A stretch of 64,000 bases of DNA, from positions 248,001-312,000 of the forward strand of contig NZ_CP051677.1 of assembly GCF_012849055.1 (NCBI RefSeq), written 5' to 3'. This document shows, in pieces, positions 23,152 through 33,321 of this stretch; within the stretch, counting starts at the first letter, position 1; each line of letters begins with the position of its first letter. The notes beneath the pieces are model-generated. The model saw only the letters and a program-made list of their open reading frames with translations, made no database searches and was not told the DNA's origin. This stretch comes from Spirosoma rhododendri. GTDB taxonomy: Bacteria > Bacteroidota > Bacteroidia > Cytophagales > Spirosomataceae. The position numbers and the translations under genes were made by a program.

Positions 23152-25287
23152 ATGTCCTTCCACGCCCGAACGTATCTATGCAGTCTTTTCGTCTACCTCC
23201 TGTTATCGGTGGCCGGGGCCACGCCTATTGTCCTGCGCGACCCCACCCAAACGTATGATCTGTTTCGGTCCAGTTCGCTGCTGGAGGTTCGGCCGGGGCA
23301 GGTATCGATTCAGGACTTACTGCAAACGCCCGGCCGCTATACCTTTGTACCGACCCGCAACGCGCTGATTAAACCGCAGGAACAGCAACGAGCCTACTGG
23401 TTTCGGGTCGACCTGACGCGCCAGTCAGCCGATGCGTTTATCCTGCACTTTGATTACTGCGGCACCGAGCGCATGACAATCTACGAAGTAGCTGATGGGC
23501 GCGTAGTGGCATCCCGGCAGATCGGTACGCTTGTTAGGGAATCAGCCAATCCTTTCCGGTACAGCAACTGGTTCTGGCCTATGCAGCTTCCGGAAGGTCA
23601 GCCCCGCACAGTGTACGTGTACATGGAAGGCATTCACACGACGGCACTGTATTTCGGGGCGGAGACGGCGACTACCCTGCTCGGGACTATCCATTCAGAC
23701 GACCTGTTCAACGGGATTTATTACGGATTTATCCTGATTGTTATCCTGTACAGTTTGTTTCTCTACACCCGGCTCGGCGAACGCGATACGCTGTTTTATG
23801 CCATCTGGGTATTGTTTATCGGCTTGCAGCTAGCCCTGTACCGGGGCTTTGTGACCGAGTTCCTCTGGGCGTCCGACCCGTCGCTCAGCCGGTACGGCAG
23901 CGTCATCGGCGGCCTTACGGGGATACTGCACATCCTGTTTACGGTCGAGTTTCTGCGCCTTCGCCAGCTCTCCCCCCGTTTCTACCGGGTTGGGCTGTTC
24001 GTGGCGGGTTTGTACCTGATCGGCATTGTGCTGCTCGCGTCTACTATAGCGACCAGGGGGCAGTTGGGTAGCCCCACTGACCTCATACCCGTGCTTGCAC
24101 TGATCGAGGGCTTGTTCAGCGTCGGGGCGGGTGTTTTCGCGCTTCGGCACGGGTTTCGGCCCGCCCTTTTCTACAGCATCGGCAACCTGATTTTCTTTCT
24201 GTCAATCTTTCAGTTTCTGTCCTACGCCTTCGGGTATCTGCCGCCCACCTTCTGGGCCAGAAACAGCCTTTATATCGGTTCCGGTATTGAGATCATCCTG
24301 TCCGCACTGGCCCTGACCTACAAAGTCAACCTGCTGAAAGAGAAGGAAGACGAAGCTATCAGCGAACAACTTCGGCTTGCCGACGAAAATCGGAGACTAG
24401 TCGAACGGCAGAATGCCGAACTCGAATTCCGGGTGCAGGAACGCACCACTGAAATCAACGCCCGGGAAGACGATCTTCAGGTAGCGCTTGCTTCGCTGCG
24501 CCAGACGCAGGAACAGCTTGTGCAGCAGGAAAAGCTCGCCAGTCTGGGCGAACTGACGGCCAGCATCGCCCACGAAATTCAGAACCCACTTAACTTCGTC
24601 AATAACTTCGCCGAAGTATCGGTCGAACTGGTCGACGAACTGAACGACGGCTTGCAAACGGGCGATACTGACACCGTATCGACACTGTCGAGCGACATCA
24701 GGACCAATCTGGCGTATATCGTGCAGAACGGGCAGCGGGCGTCCGACATCGTGCGCAACATGCTCCAGCACGCCCGCGCCGAGACGGGACAGCTCGAACT
24801 CACCGACCTTAACACGCTGGCCGACGAATATCTGCGGCTATCTTATCAGGGTATTCGGACCAAAGACCGGTCGTTTACAGCACAATTGCAGACCGACTAT
24901 GATCCGGCCCTGCCCCCCGTGTTGATTGTGCCGCAGGACATTGGCCGGGTGCTCCTCAACCTGCTCAACAACGCGTTTTACGCCGTGCAGCAGAAAGCCC
25001 GGTTAGCCGAAAACGGCTTTATACCAACCATAGCGGTCTGCACCCGGCACACAGCGACCTACGTGCGGCTGACGATACGCGACAACGGACCGGGAATTCC
25101 CCCCGCCGTGCAGGACAAGATTTTTCAACCTTTTTTCACGACAAAACCAACCGGACAAGGAACTGGACTGGGATTGTCGATCAGTTACGATATTATTACC
25201 AACGGGCACGGCGGGCAGCTTTCTGTCGATAGTCAACCCGATGTCTATACGGAATTTTCCCTTCAGATACCCCTCCCTGTAAGCTAG
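23152..25287 (+). CDS. 7TM-DISM sensor histidine kinase
   Basis: The 711-residue protein has a signal-like first helix, a periplasmic beta-sandwich sensor (7TMR-DISMED2 type, about residues 30-180), seven membrane spans (about 185-400) and a coiled coil (about 400-460). The HisKA dimerisation helix ASIAHEIQNPLNFVNNF carries His474. The HATPase domain has the G boxes DNGPGIP and GTGLGLSISYDII, with FFTTKPTG between them. It senses an unknown extracytoplasmic ligand and passes phosphate to a receiver; the response regulator starting nine bases after its stop is the obvious partner. DISM sensors are often tied to carbohydrate or surface signals, but nothing here identifies the ligand. Confidence 0.9.
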   Translation: MSFHARTYLCSLFVYLLLSVAGATPIVLRDPTQTYDLFRSSSLLEVRPGQVSIQDLLQTPGRYTFVPTRNALIKPQEQQRAYWFRVDLTRQSADAFILHFDYCGTERMTIYEVADGRVVASRQIGTLVRESANPFRYSNWFWPMQLPEGQPRTVYVYMEGIHTTALYFGAETATTLLGTIHSDDLFNGIYYGFILIVILYSLFLYTRLGERDTLFYAIWVLFIGLQLALYRGFVTEFLWASDPSLSRYGSVIGGLTGILHILFTVEFLRLRQLSPRFYRVGLFVAGLYLIGIVLLASTIATRGQLGSPTDLIPVLALIEGLFSVGAGVFALRHGFRPALFYSIGNLIFFLSIFQFLSYAFGYLPPTFWARNSLYIGSGIEIILSALALTYKVNLLKEKEDEAISEQLRLADENRRLVERQNAELEFRVQERTTEINAREDDLQVALASLRQTQEQLVQQEKLASLGELTASIAHEIQNPLNFVNNFAEVSVELVDELNDGLQTGDTDTVSTLSSDIRTNLAYIVQNGQRASDIVRNMLQHARAETGQLELTDLNTLADEYLRLSYQGIRTKDRSFTAQLQTDYDPALPPVLIVPQDIGRVLLNLLNNAFYAVQQKARLAENGFIPTIAVCTRHTATYVRLTIRDNGPGIPPAVQDKIFQPFFTTKPTGQGTGLGLSISYDIITNGHGGQLSVDSQPDVYTEFSLQIPLPVS

Positions 25288-25295
25288 TGACTACT

Positions 25296-25670
25296 ATGAA
25301 GATTATGATTGTCGATGATGAGCCAGATGTACGTCCACTTTTTGAACAACGGTTCCGCCGTGAAATTCGCGACGGTAACATTGAGTTGATTTTTGCCTAT
25401 TCGGGCGAAGAAGCCCTGCAACGACTGGCCGAGTCGGCCCTGGTGCTGATCCTGTCTGATATTAACATGCCCGGCATGGATGGGCTGGAACTCCTGCGCC
25501 GAATCCGGGCGCAACACCCACAACTTCCACCCGCCGTGCTGATGGTATCGGCCTACGGCGACGCGCAAAATCAGGAGCAGGCCCGCGCACTCGGTGCTGA
25601 CGACTTCCTCACGAAACCGGTTAATTTCAACCGTCTAAAAACTATACTGGCCCAGTATAATGTGGTTTAA
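25296..25670 (+). CDS. Single-domain response regulator
   Basis: The protein (124 residues from ATG 25296) is a stand-alone receiver domain: acidic pair in MKIMIVDDEPD, phospho-acceptor Asp55 in LSDINMPGMDG, conserved Ser in MVSAYGD and Lys in FLTKPVNF. No output domain is attached, so it probably works as a phosphate shuttle or by protein contact. It follows the kinase almost directly (a GTG overlapping the kinase stop is an alternative start). Its sequence is close to the N-terminal receiver of the next gene, which suggests duplication. Confidence 0.88.
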   Translation: MKIMIVDDEPDVRPLFEQRFRREIRDGNIELIFAYSGEEALQRLAESALVLILSDINMPGMDGLELLRRIRAQHPQLPPAVLMVSAYGDAQNQEQARALGADDFLTKPVNFNRLKTILAQYNVV

Positions 25671-25744
25671 CGTTTACAGGTCAAGGTTATCGGTCCCGTA
25701 CTTTAAACGTCAGCCCTCAGACCTTAAATACTGAGTTCAATTTC
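25671..25744. repeat. Degenerate family C-like intergenic sequence
   Basis: GTTTAACGTTTACAGGTCAAGG and the later ACTTTAAACGTC and ACCTTAAATACTGAG resemble the arms of the 20167-20248 palindrome but pair poorly. It separates the response regulator from the hybrid regulator. Confidence 0.45.
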
Positions 25745-27709
25745 ATGCCTACCCGCATTCTGGTTGTTGATGATGAGCCGCACATCGAATCACTGATGTT
25801 GCAACGCTTCCGCCGTAAAATACAGGCGGGCGACTACCAGTTTGCCTTTGCGGGCAGTGGGCGGGCGGCTCTGGCCTCGATCAGCGACACCAACGACCCC
25901 GACGTGCTGCTGCTGGACATCAACATGCCCGACATGGATGGGCTGACGCTGCTGGCTGAAATCGGGGAGCGGTTGCCCAACAGCCGGGCCGTCATGGTGT
26001 CGGCCTACGGCGACCTGGGCAATATTCGGGCAGCTATGAATCGGGGGGCCTTCGACTTCGTTACCAAGCCAATCAATTTCCAGGACCTTGAACTGACCAT
26101 CGAAAAAACGGCCCGGCACGTGAGTCAACTGCGCGACTCAATCCGGGAAAAGGCCGTGGCTGCACTCAAAGCCCGTTTTTTCGATAACATCACCCACGAG
26201 TTTCGCACCCCGCTTTCGCTCATTCTGGCTCCGCTCGATACGCTGCTCTGCCAGGAACCGCTCGCTCAACCGGTACGTCGGCAACTGACGGTTGTGCAGC
26301 GCAATGCCCGGCAGCTCCAGAACCTGATCAACCAGTTGCTCGACCTCGCCAAACTCGAAGCGGGTAGCCTGCCCGTCATCGAAACCGGGGGCGACGCGGT
26401 GCTGTACACCAGGCAGGTCGTTGACACATTCTCCCCCTTGGCCGAACAACGCGACATCGACCTGCGCTTTTCAACCGACACACCCACCTATGCGGGCCGG
26501 TTCGACGCCGACAAGTGGGAAAAAATAATGGCTAATCTGCTTTCCAACGCCCTGAAATTTACCGGAGCGGGGGGGCAGGTAAATGTGGCACTGTCGCCAA
26601 CAGCGACTGGTATTCAACTAATCGTACAAGACACGGGAATCGGTATCGCGGCTAACTACCTGCCCCATATCTTCGACCGATTCTACCAGATCGAATCCTC
26701 ATCGATCCGGAATTACGAAGGAACCGGGATCGGACTGGCGCTCGTCAGCGAACTCATCGCCCGGCTCGACGGGCAGATTCGGGTCCACAGCCGAATCGAC
26801 GCGCCTACGGGCACCACCTTTACCGTCGACCTACCCGTCAGCCCGGCCGATGGGCAGACCGGGTCTACCGCGCAGCCGCTACCGTCGACCCGGCCGTTGC
26901 CGCTATCCGCTCAGTCCATCGACATTCCAGCCGACGGCACGACCGACAATCGCCCCCTGCTGCTGCTGGTGGAAGATAACGCCGATCTGCTGGCGTTCAC
27001 GGCCGACGCCCTGACCGAGTCGTACCGCGTACTGACGGCGACAAACGGACGCATCGGGTTGGAACTGGCCCGGCAGGAGTTGCCCGACCTTGTCGTGACC
27101 GATCTGATGATGCCGGAAATGGACGGCCTCGAACTGACTCGTCAGCTAAAGACCGACCCCACCACCGACCACATCGCCGTTATTCTGCTGACGGCCCGCG
27201 CTACCCGGCAAGACCGACTGACGGGTCTGTTGGGCGGGGCCGACGATTACCTAACCAAGCCGTTTGACCTGCGGGAATTGCATCTACGGCTGCACAACAT
27301 TCTGCAACGGCAGCAAACCCTGCGCGACTATTACCAACGGCAGTTCAGCTCGCCTATGCCCGCCCCGGCCCTACCGCCGGAACCATCGGTGCAGGATGTG
27401 TTTTTGCAGAAACTGTACGCGATTGTTGAAGCCCACCTCGACGACTCGACGTTCCGGGCCGAAGCACTGGCCGAAGAAGTCTCGATGAGTATTCGTACGC
27501 TGACCCGTAAGCTGACGACGCTGGCGGGCGAAAGTCCGGCGCACCTGATTCGCACCTACCGGCTCCGGCGGGCCACCGATCTGCTGCGGGCGGGTCATCC
27601 CGTTTCCGAAACTGCGTATATGGTTGGTTTCGAGCACCCCGCCAATTTCACCACGGCATTCAAAGACGTGTACGGCCGCACCCCGTCCGACTTTCTGGCC
27701 ACCCGCTAA
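25745..27709 (+). CDS. Hybrid regulator: receiver, histidine kinase, receiver, AraC output
   Basis: In 654 residues this protein joins five parts: an N-terminal receiver (Asp58 in LLLDINMPDMDG), HisKA (His151 in ITHEFRTPLSLILAP), HATPase (VQDTGIGIAANYLPHIFDRF, then GTGIGLALVSELIA), a second receiver (Asp453 in VVTDLMMPEMDG) and a C-terminal AraC helix-turn-helix (about 555-654, SMSIRTLTRKLTTLAGESPA). No membrane or sensory domain is present, so input must come through the first receiver, presumably from the upstream kinase and response regulator. It resembles the cytoplasmic half of Bacteroidota hybrid two-component systems with the periplasmic sensor replaced by a receiver. The likely output is transcription control of unknown targets. 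Confidence 0.9.
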   Translation: MPTRILVVDDEPHIESLMLQRFRRKIQAGDYQFAFAGSGRAALASISDTNDPDVLLLDINMPDMDGLTLLAEIGERLPNSRAVMVSAYGDLGNIRAAMNRGAFDFVTKPINFQDLELTIEKTARHVSQLRDSIREKAVAALKARFFDNITHEFRTPLSLILAPLDTLLCQEPLAQPVRRQLTVVQRNARQLQNLINQLLDLAKLEAGSLPVIETGGDAVLYTRQVVDTFSPLAEQRDIDLRFSTDTPTYAGRFDADKWEKIMANLLSNALKFTGAGGQVNVALSPTATGIQLIVQDTGIGIAANYLPHIFDRFYQIESSSIRNYEGTGIGLALVSELIARLDGQIRVHSRIDAPTGTTFTVDLPVSPADGQTGSTAQPLPSTRPLPLSAQSIDIPADGTTDNRPLLLLVEDNADLLAFTADALTESYRVLTATNGRIGLELARQELPDLVVTDLMMPEMDGLELTRQLKTDPTTDHIAVILLTARATRQDRLTGLLGGADDYLTKPFDLRELHLRLHNILQRQQTLRDYYQRQFSSPMPAPALPPEPSVQDVFLQKLYAIVEAHLDDSTFRAEALAEEVSMSIRTLTRKLTTLAGESPAHLIRTYRLRRATDLLRAGHPVSETAYMVGFEHPANFTTAFKDVYGRTPSDFLATR

Positions 27710-27850
27710 GCGCGGAGCAAACTTCCTTCCCACCAGCTCGTCCGCTTTTTTGCACCGACGACGCCCTCGATTGCCCAATAGGCAAAACAAGCTGGCGCAA
27801 AACCAAACGTAAGCTAACTCGCTTGCCGTATGGCTGAATTGGTCGATTAC

Positions 27851-27955
27851 GTTGTCCCCGACAGCTTCCCAGCTGTCGGAGCCGTCAGGCTGAATGACCG
27901 AAGCTCTGTTAGCCGCTGTCGCGGCTCCGACAGCGGGGAAGCTGTCGGGGACAAC
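27851..27955. repeat. Intergenic palindromic repeat, family A, copy 2
   Basis: Outer arms GTTGTCCCCGACAGCTTCC and its complement end this 105-base element, which aligns over most of its length with 4954-5056. The rest of 27710-28156 shows no gene. Confidence 0.85.
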
Positions 27956-28156
27956 CCAGTCGCTCGGTACAGACGGCTCGCTGATACATGACCTGCCGCA
28001 TTAACGCACTTTTTCTGGTTGGTTGCCGAAGTTGTCCGATTAGCAAAACAAGCTGACGCAAAACCAAACGCCCGCCCGCCCCGCAACCCTGACCTTTGTC
28101 ATGTGCTCCGCGAGTAAACGATCTATAACTAACCAGTCACTGAAAACAGCAGAAAA

Positions 28157-28288
28157 ATGAAAAACTCCCTACGTCAACCCCCGCTAACTGCCAATACGAT
28201 CACGATGACTGGCCTGCCCAGTTGTGGCCCCGAAACCGAAATTGCGGCCGCGTCAGTTCAGTCGACTTACATAACGGTAGCTAACTAA
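28157..28288 (+). CDS. Small ORF, 43 residues, unknown
   Basis: ATG at 28157 and TAA at 28286-28288 bound a peptide starting MKNSLRQPPLTANTITMTGL with a single cysteine and no charge-rich tail. It lies 13 bases before a second small ORF on the same strand. I do not recognise it. The tandem arrangement and clean starts argue for a real small gene, but coding potential is hard to judge at this length. A peptide precursor is one possibility without further support. Confidence 0.3.
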   Translation: MKNSLRQPPLTANTITMTGLPSCGPETEIAAASVQSTYITVAN

Positions 28289-28301
28289 CCCCGCGACCGC
28301 T

Positions 28302-28502
28302 ATGAAAACCGTTCTGATTTGCGTTGTCGTAACTGGGCTAGTGCTGGCTTACTGGCAGTACGAGCATAGCAGCATTTCGACAACAACGCACACCGACCCG
28401 TCCCTGACTGCCGCCCCCCAATTATCTAATTATCAGTCGGGTGGTACCTATCAGCCTAACCTACGCGGCTCCGGTTCCTCGTCAGCGCCCCTTGTTCAGT
28501 AG
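28302..28502 (+). CDS. Small single-span membrane or exported protein, 66 residues
   Basis: The peptide begins MKTVLICVVVTGLVLAYWQY, one hydrophobic segment that could be a membrane anchor or uncleaved signal, followed by about 45 Ser/Thr/Gly-rich residues ending APLVQ. It follows a 43-residue ORF at 13 bases distance. No family is recognised. The hydrophobic start followed by a low-complexity polar tail is compatible with a small periplasm-facing protein. Confidence 0.45.
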   Translation: MKTVLICVVVTGLVLAYWQYEHSSISTTTHTDPSLTAAPQLSNYQSGGTYQPNLRGSGSSSAPLVQ

Positions 28503-28798
28503 CTTTTCGCTTCTTCCATAGTTTACTAAGTATCGTTCCTGCTATCCACCTGATAAACATCTCGGTCTCTTTTCGACCCTTCCTCGCTCCCCAGCCCCGC
28601 ACCGACCAACCCGGTCGAGTCAGTTTATCCGTCAGTAGCGCAATGCGTTACTGACGGACGCGGGAGTCTGTTTCGATTAGTTGCTATTTGTATTGTACCT
28701 ATTCACCCTGTCTGGTACGTGCCTATAGTGTGGCTGCTGTATCAGCAAGACTATCGCCAGCCAACTGCACAACATTAGCTAGCGTCATACACGCTGAC
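28503..28798. other. Intergenic region with a small hairpin
   Basis: This region between convergent genes contains an inverted repeat TCCGTCAGTA/TTACTGACGGA around 28628-28658 with one mismatch, not followed by a T run. Nothing else is recognised. Confidence 0.4.
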
Positions 28799-30760
28799 TC
28801 AGGCCAGCCACACCAGCCACTGCATCCAGTTCTCGACCCAAAACAGAAAACGCGCAGCGATCTTGGCCTCCGGAGCCGTTGAGGGCGATAGGGTCAGGCT
28901 GTTGTTGTTAAAATCAATATCCATAAACACCTTCCGGGCGGGATCGACCTGCGCCCACACGACCCGGCCGGGCACGGTAAACGTGTGCTGCCGGGCTTTG
29001 CCATCCCAAACCAGCCGCTGTTCCCGGGGCCTGTCGTCGGTACCACCGTCGAGCCGTATCAGTACCTCCACCGGCATCTGCCCATCAAAATTTCGTAATA
29101 CAGTTACTTCCCCAACGGGACTCCCTGCCCGGGTCCGGTTGCGTATCGACTGCAATTGGTAGTCAACTACCTGATCGCCGTAGAGCGCCTGCGCGAAAAA
29201 CCAGTTCATATCAGCACCGTATTTTTGCCCCAGCCGCTTCGGAACGATTTCGTTGACGATATCGATAAAACTCTGCGCGTTGGGATGCCGAAACTGCCAG
29301 CGGTTGAAGTACGTCTGGATAATTTCATCCATCACCCTCCGGCCAACCAGCCCCTCCAGCGTCCGCATCCAGGTAGCCGTTTTCATGTAGGTCAGCACGC
29401 CATATTGCCCGGCGGGGAGCTGCCATGTGTTGCCAAACGATGAACCAACGGCCGGATTCTTCTGGTGTGCATACTGATCCCGCGACAGTTCGAGGTCACC
29501 CATACGGAAGCCCAGCCAATCGACTACTGACGTTTTCGGCCCGTAGGCTTCGTCCATAATCCGACCCTCGAAATACTGGTTGAAGCCCTCGTCGAGCCAC
29601 GCTTCTTCGGCTTCGTTGCTGGCCAGCAGCTGCATAAAATACTGATGACCAAATTCATGCACCGTTACAACCTCCGGTATCCGCAGCCCGGCGGGAGTTC
29701 CCCAACTCGTTCCGGCCGTGATAAATGTGGGGTATTCCATCCCGCCCGATCCACTTGCGTGGGTTGGCGGGTCAACGATGGTCAGATTGGGAAAGGGGTA
29801 CCGGCCCACGTGTTTGTCGAAGTAGGTCATGGCCGCTTTCACCGCGTCGAGGTGGCGCCTAGCCTGCGACAGATGCTCCGGCTGCATCAGCAGCTCGATA
29901 CTGACCGAGTCGCCATCGGGCCGGAGCCACTTGTCGTTGACGACCTGAAAATGGGGCGACGCCGTCCAGGCAAAATCGACTACGTCTTCGGCATGATACT
30001 GCACCCTTTTGCGGTTATTGGTCAGCATTTTTTCGCCGACAAACAAGCCCGTTGCGCTTACCCAGTACTCCTTCGGTGCAGTGATGTTGACGTCATATAC
30101 CCCGTAATCGGCGTAAAATTCGGAGTCGGCATGAAACTGATGGCAATTCCATTGGTTCGTCTTGGCATAGCGCGTACCAGCCGGTTCGTATACCCCGATT
30201 TTGGGGAACCACTGCCCAACCAGGTAATAGTCGCGGCTGTAGCCCGTTCGGGCGAAGATTTTGGGGAGCTTAGCCTGGAAGTCGATGCGTAAGCTGATCG
30301 TTTGTCCCGGTCCAACGGGTTTAGAGAGCGACACTCGAATCACCGTCCGGTCGTTGGTGTTACTATCGTCAGGCTGGATAAATTCATACGCCAATGCTTC
30401 CCCGGCCGCCGTTTTCATCGACGTTACATCAATCGATCCATACGGATTCTCAGCCCCGTTCCGCTCGATCTGATCGCCCCGCAACTGCCCCCCCGATTCG
30501 CGCATAAACGTCGACTTCTCGTTACGAAAGGCGTTGAGGTACAGATGAAACCGCAGTTCGTTTACCGGCGCGTTCGACGGATTTCGCCATGTCAGCGTTT
30601 CGCGCCCGGTCAGTTTGCGCGTCTTCGTATCGAGCGACACGTCGATCTGGTAGTTTGCCAGCCGGGGGCTCAGCGGTTTGGAGAAAATCGGAACCGCCGG
30701 TTTAGCCATCACCTGACCAAACAAACTGATGAGTAGCAGAAGAATAGACAGTCGACGCAT
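28799..30760 (-). CDS. M1-family zinc metallopeptidase (aminopeptidase N-like), exported
   Basis: The 653-residue protein has a signal peptide (MRRLSILLLLISLFGQVMA). An N-terminal beta domain (about 30-230) precedes the gluzincin catalytic domain with HEFGH at 368-372 and the third zinc ligand Glu391 in DEGFNQYF, the HExxH-x18-E pattern. The exopeptidase motif region GGMEYPTFI lies upstream of it, matching the GxMEN-type substrate loop with Tyr in place of Asn. It should trim peptides in the periplasm. The C-terminal ERAP-like helical domain of large aminopeptidases N is absent, as in many Bacteroidota members. It is a single gene and is divergent from enolase. Confidence 0.88.
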   Translation of the reverse strand: MRRLSILLLLISLFGQVMAKPAVPIFSKPLSPRLANYQIDVSLDTKTRKLTGRETLTWRNPSNAPVNELRFHLYLNAFRNEKSTFMRESGGQLRGDQIERNGAENPYGSIDVTSMKTAAGEALAYEFIQPDDSNTNDRTVIRVSLSKPVGPGQTISLRIDFQAKLPKIFARTGYSRDYYLVGQWFPKIGVYEPAGTRYAKTNQWNCHQFHADSEFYADYGVYDVNITAPKEYWVSATGLFVGEKMLTNNRKRVQYHAEDVVDFAWTASPHFQVVNDKWLRPDGDSVSIELLMQPEHLSQARRHLDAVKAAMTYFDKHVGRYPFPNLTIVDPPTHASGSGGMEYPTFITAGTSWGTPAGLRIPEVVTVHEFGHQYFMQLLASNEAEEAWLDEGFNQYFEGRIMDEAYGPKTSVVDWLGFRMGDLELSRDQYAHQKNPAVGSSFGNTWQLPAGQYGVLTYMKTATWMRTLEGLVGRRVMDEIIQTYFNRWQFRHPNAQSFIDIVNEIVPKRLGQKYGADMNWFFAQALYGDQVVDYQLQSIRNRTRAGSPVGEVTVLRNFDGQMPVEVLIRLDGGTDDRPREQRLVWDGKARQHTFTVPGRVVWAQVDPARKVFMDIDFNNNSLTLSPSTAPEAKIAARFLFWVENWMQWLVWLA

Positions 30761-30884
30761 AGGGAGGGGTTGTGCAGACCGGATCAGAATGTCCAGGCTA
30801 CACCGTTCAGGCTACACCAAATATCGGCAAACGCCCCTGTTTTGCAACGTCTACCGGCCCGCTGTGCTTTTCGCCAAACCTTAG

Positions 30885-32285
<1,401 letters not shown>

Positions 32286-32304
32286 GTTTAGTTTAACGTT
32301 TGTG

Positions 32305-32352
32305 GTTTAACGTTTAAGGTTGTTACGCAAGCAGCAACCTTAAACGTTAAAC
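32305..32352. repeat. Intergenic palindrome, family C, copy 2
   Basis: Perfect 18-base arms GTTTAACGTTTAAGGTTG (32305-32322) and its complement (32335-32352). The core is shared with 20167-20248. It fills the short gap between eno and the FtsB/DivIC-like gene and may end or process the eno transcript. Confidence 0.88.
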
Positions 32353-32378
32353 TCTAAACCTTGAACCCGCCCCCGGCC

Positions 32379-32690
32379 ATGCTCCAGAAAATTCCGCCGT
32401 TTTTCCGAAATTTTTACGTAGCTACGGCGCTGGCGCTGCTGGTCTGGATGACGTTTTTCGACGCCAACAATTTTATCGCTCAGTTTCGTAACCTGGCCAA
32501 ACTGACCGAATTACAGCGGGAAATCGATTATTATTCGACGCAGATCGATACCATTCGCGCTGACCAGCACGAAGTACTGGGCAGCGATCGGCTGCGGGAG
32601 AAATACGCCCGCGAGAAGTATCTGATGAAGAAGCCCACCGAAGACGTTTTCGTGGTGGTCGATTCCCTGAATGAACCCCTTGAAAAATAA
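32379..32690 (+). CDS. Septum formation initiator family protein (FtsB/DivIC-like)
   Basis: The protein of 103 residues has a short cytoplasmic N-terminus, one membrane span (about residues 11-28, ALALLVWMTFF) and a periplasmic coiled coil (LTELQREIDYYSTQIDTI), ending in the conserved REKYAREKYLMKKPTEDVFV segment. FtsB/DivIC proteins bind FtsL and FtsQ/DivIB in the divisome. A TTG at 32361 would add six residues; the ATG is preferred. Enolase next to ftsB is a common arrangement across bacteria, which supports the call. Confidence 0.88.
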   Translation: MLQKIPPFFRNFYVATALALLVWMTFFDANNFIAQFRNLAKLTELQREIDYYSTQIDTIRADQHEVLGSDRLREKYAREKYLMKKPTEDVFVVVDSLNEPLEK

Positions 32691-32756
32691 GCGGGGTTTC
32701 CCGCCACACGTCGACCGCTACGGTCGGTGTCGTGCATCTACCCACCCGGTTTGCTG

Positions 32757-33236
32757 ATGATACGCGTTTTATTCGTTTGTCTGGGCAATATCTGCCGGTC
32801 GCCCATTGCGGAGGGCGTCTTTCGTAAGCTTATCGACGAAAATGGACTGGCTGGTCAGATCGAATGCGATTCGGCGGGTACGTCGGCCTACCACATTGGT
32901 CAGCTACCCGACCTGCGCACCCGCCAGAACGCCCTCGAACATGGCTTGACCCTTACCCACCGCGCCCGGCGCATGACCGGCGACGACCTCGCTTCGTTTG
33001 ATTATTTCGTGGCAATGGACGAACTGAACCTCGATGCTATTGAGAAACTGAACTCCCGTAGCACAGGTCTGCACACGACGGATACCATCTTTCTGCTCCG
33101 TGAATTCGATCCGGCTGTCAGCGATCAGCCCAGCGTTCCCGATCCCTATTACGAAGGCCCCGACGCGTTCGAAGACGTCTACCAGATCGTCGAGCGGTGC
33201 TGCAAACAGTTACTAGCGTACTTGACAAAAGATTGA
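32757..33236 (+). CDS. Low-molecular-weight protein tyrosine phosphatase
   Basis: The protein has 159 residues. The P-loop VCLGNICRSP gives Cys8 as nucleophile and Arg14 for phosphate binding (CX5R), and DPYYEGP near the C-terminus supplies the general-acid Asp. It is cytoplasmic, without signal peptide. The longer open frame upstream lacks conservation, so ATG 32757 is used. It is likely co-transcribed with the division and glycolysis genes around it. LMW-PTPs either regulate tyrosine kinases such as Wzc or act on small phospho-molecules; no tyrosine kinase is nearby, so the partner is unknown. Confidence 0.92.
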   Translation: MIRVLFVCLGNICRSPIAEGVFRKLIDENGLAGQIECDSAGTSAYHIGQLPDLRTRQNALEHGLTLTHRARRMTGDDLASFDYFVAMDELNLDAIEKLNSRSTGLHTTDTIFLLREFDPAVSDQPSVPDPYYEGPDAFEDVYQIVERCCKQLLAYLTKD

Positions 33237-33238
33237 AT

Positions 33239-33295
33239 GATGGAGTGATTGAATGATTGACCAGGCTGGCGCACCAATCATTCAATCACTCCATC
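33239..33295. repeat. Intergenic palindrome, family G
   Basis: Perfect 21-base arms (33239-33259 and 33275-33295), GATGGAGTGATTGAATGATT type, lie directly after the phosphatase stop and just before iPGM. The unit ATTGAATGATTG repeats several times around it. Confidence 0.85.
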
Positions 33296-33321
33296 ACTCT
33301 ATCATTCAATCATTGACCAAC

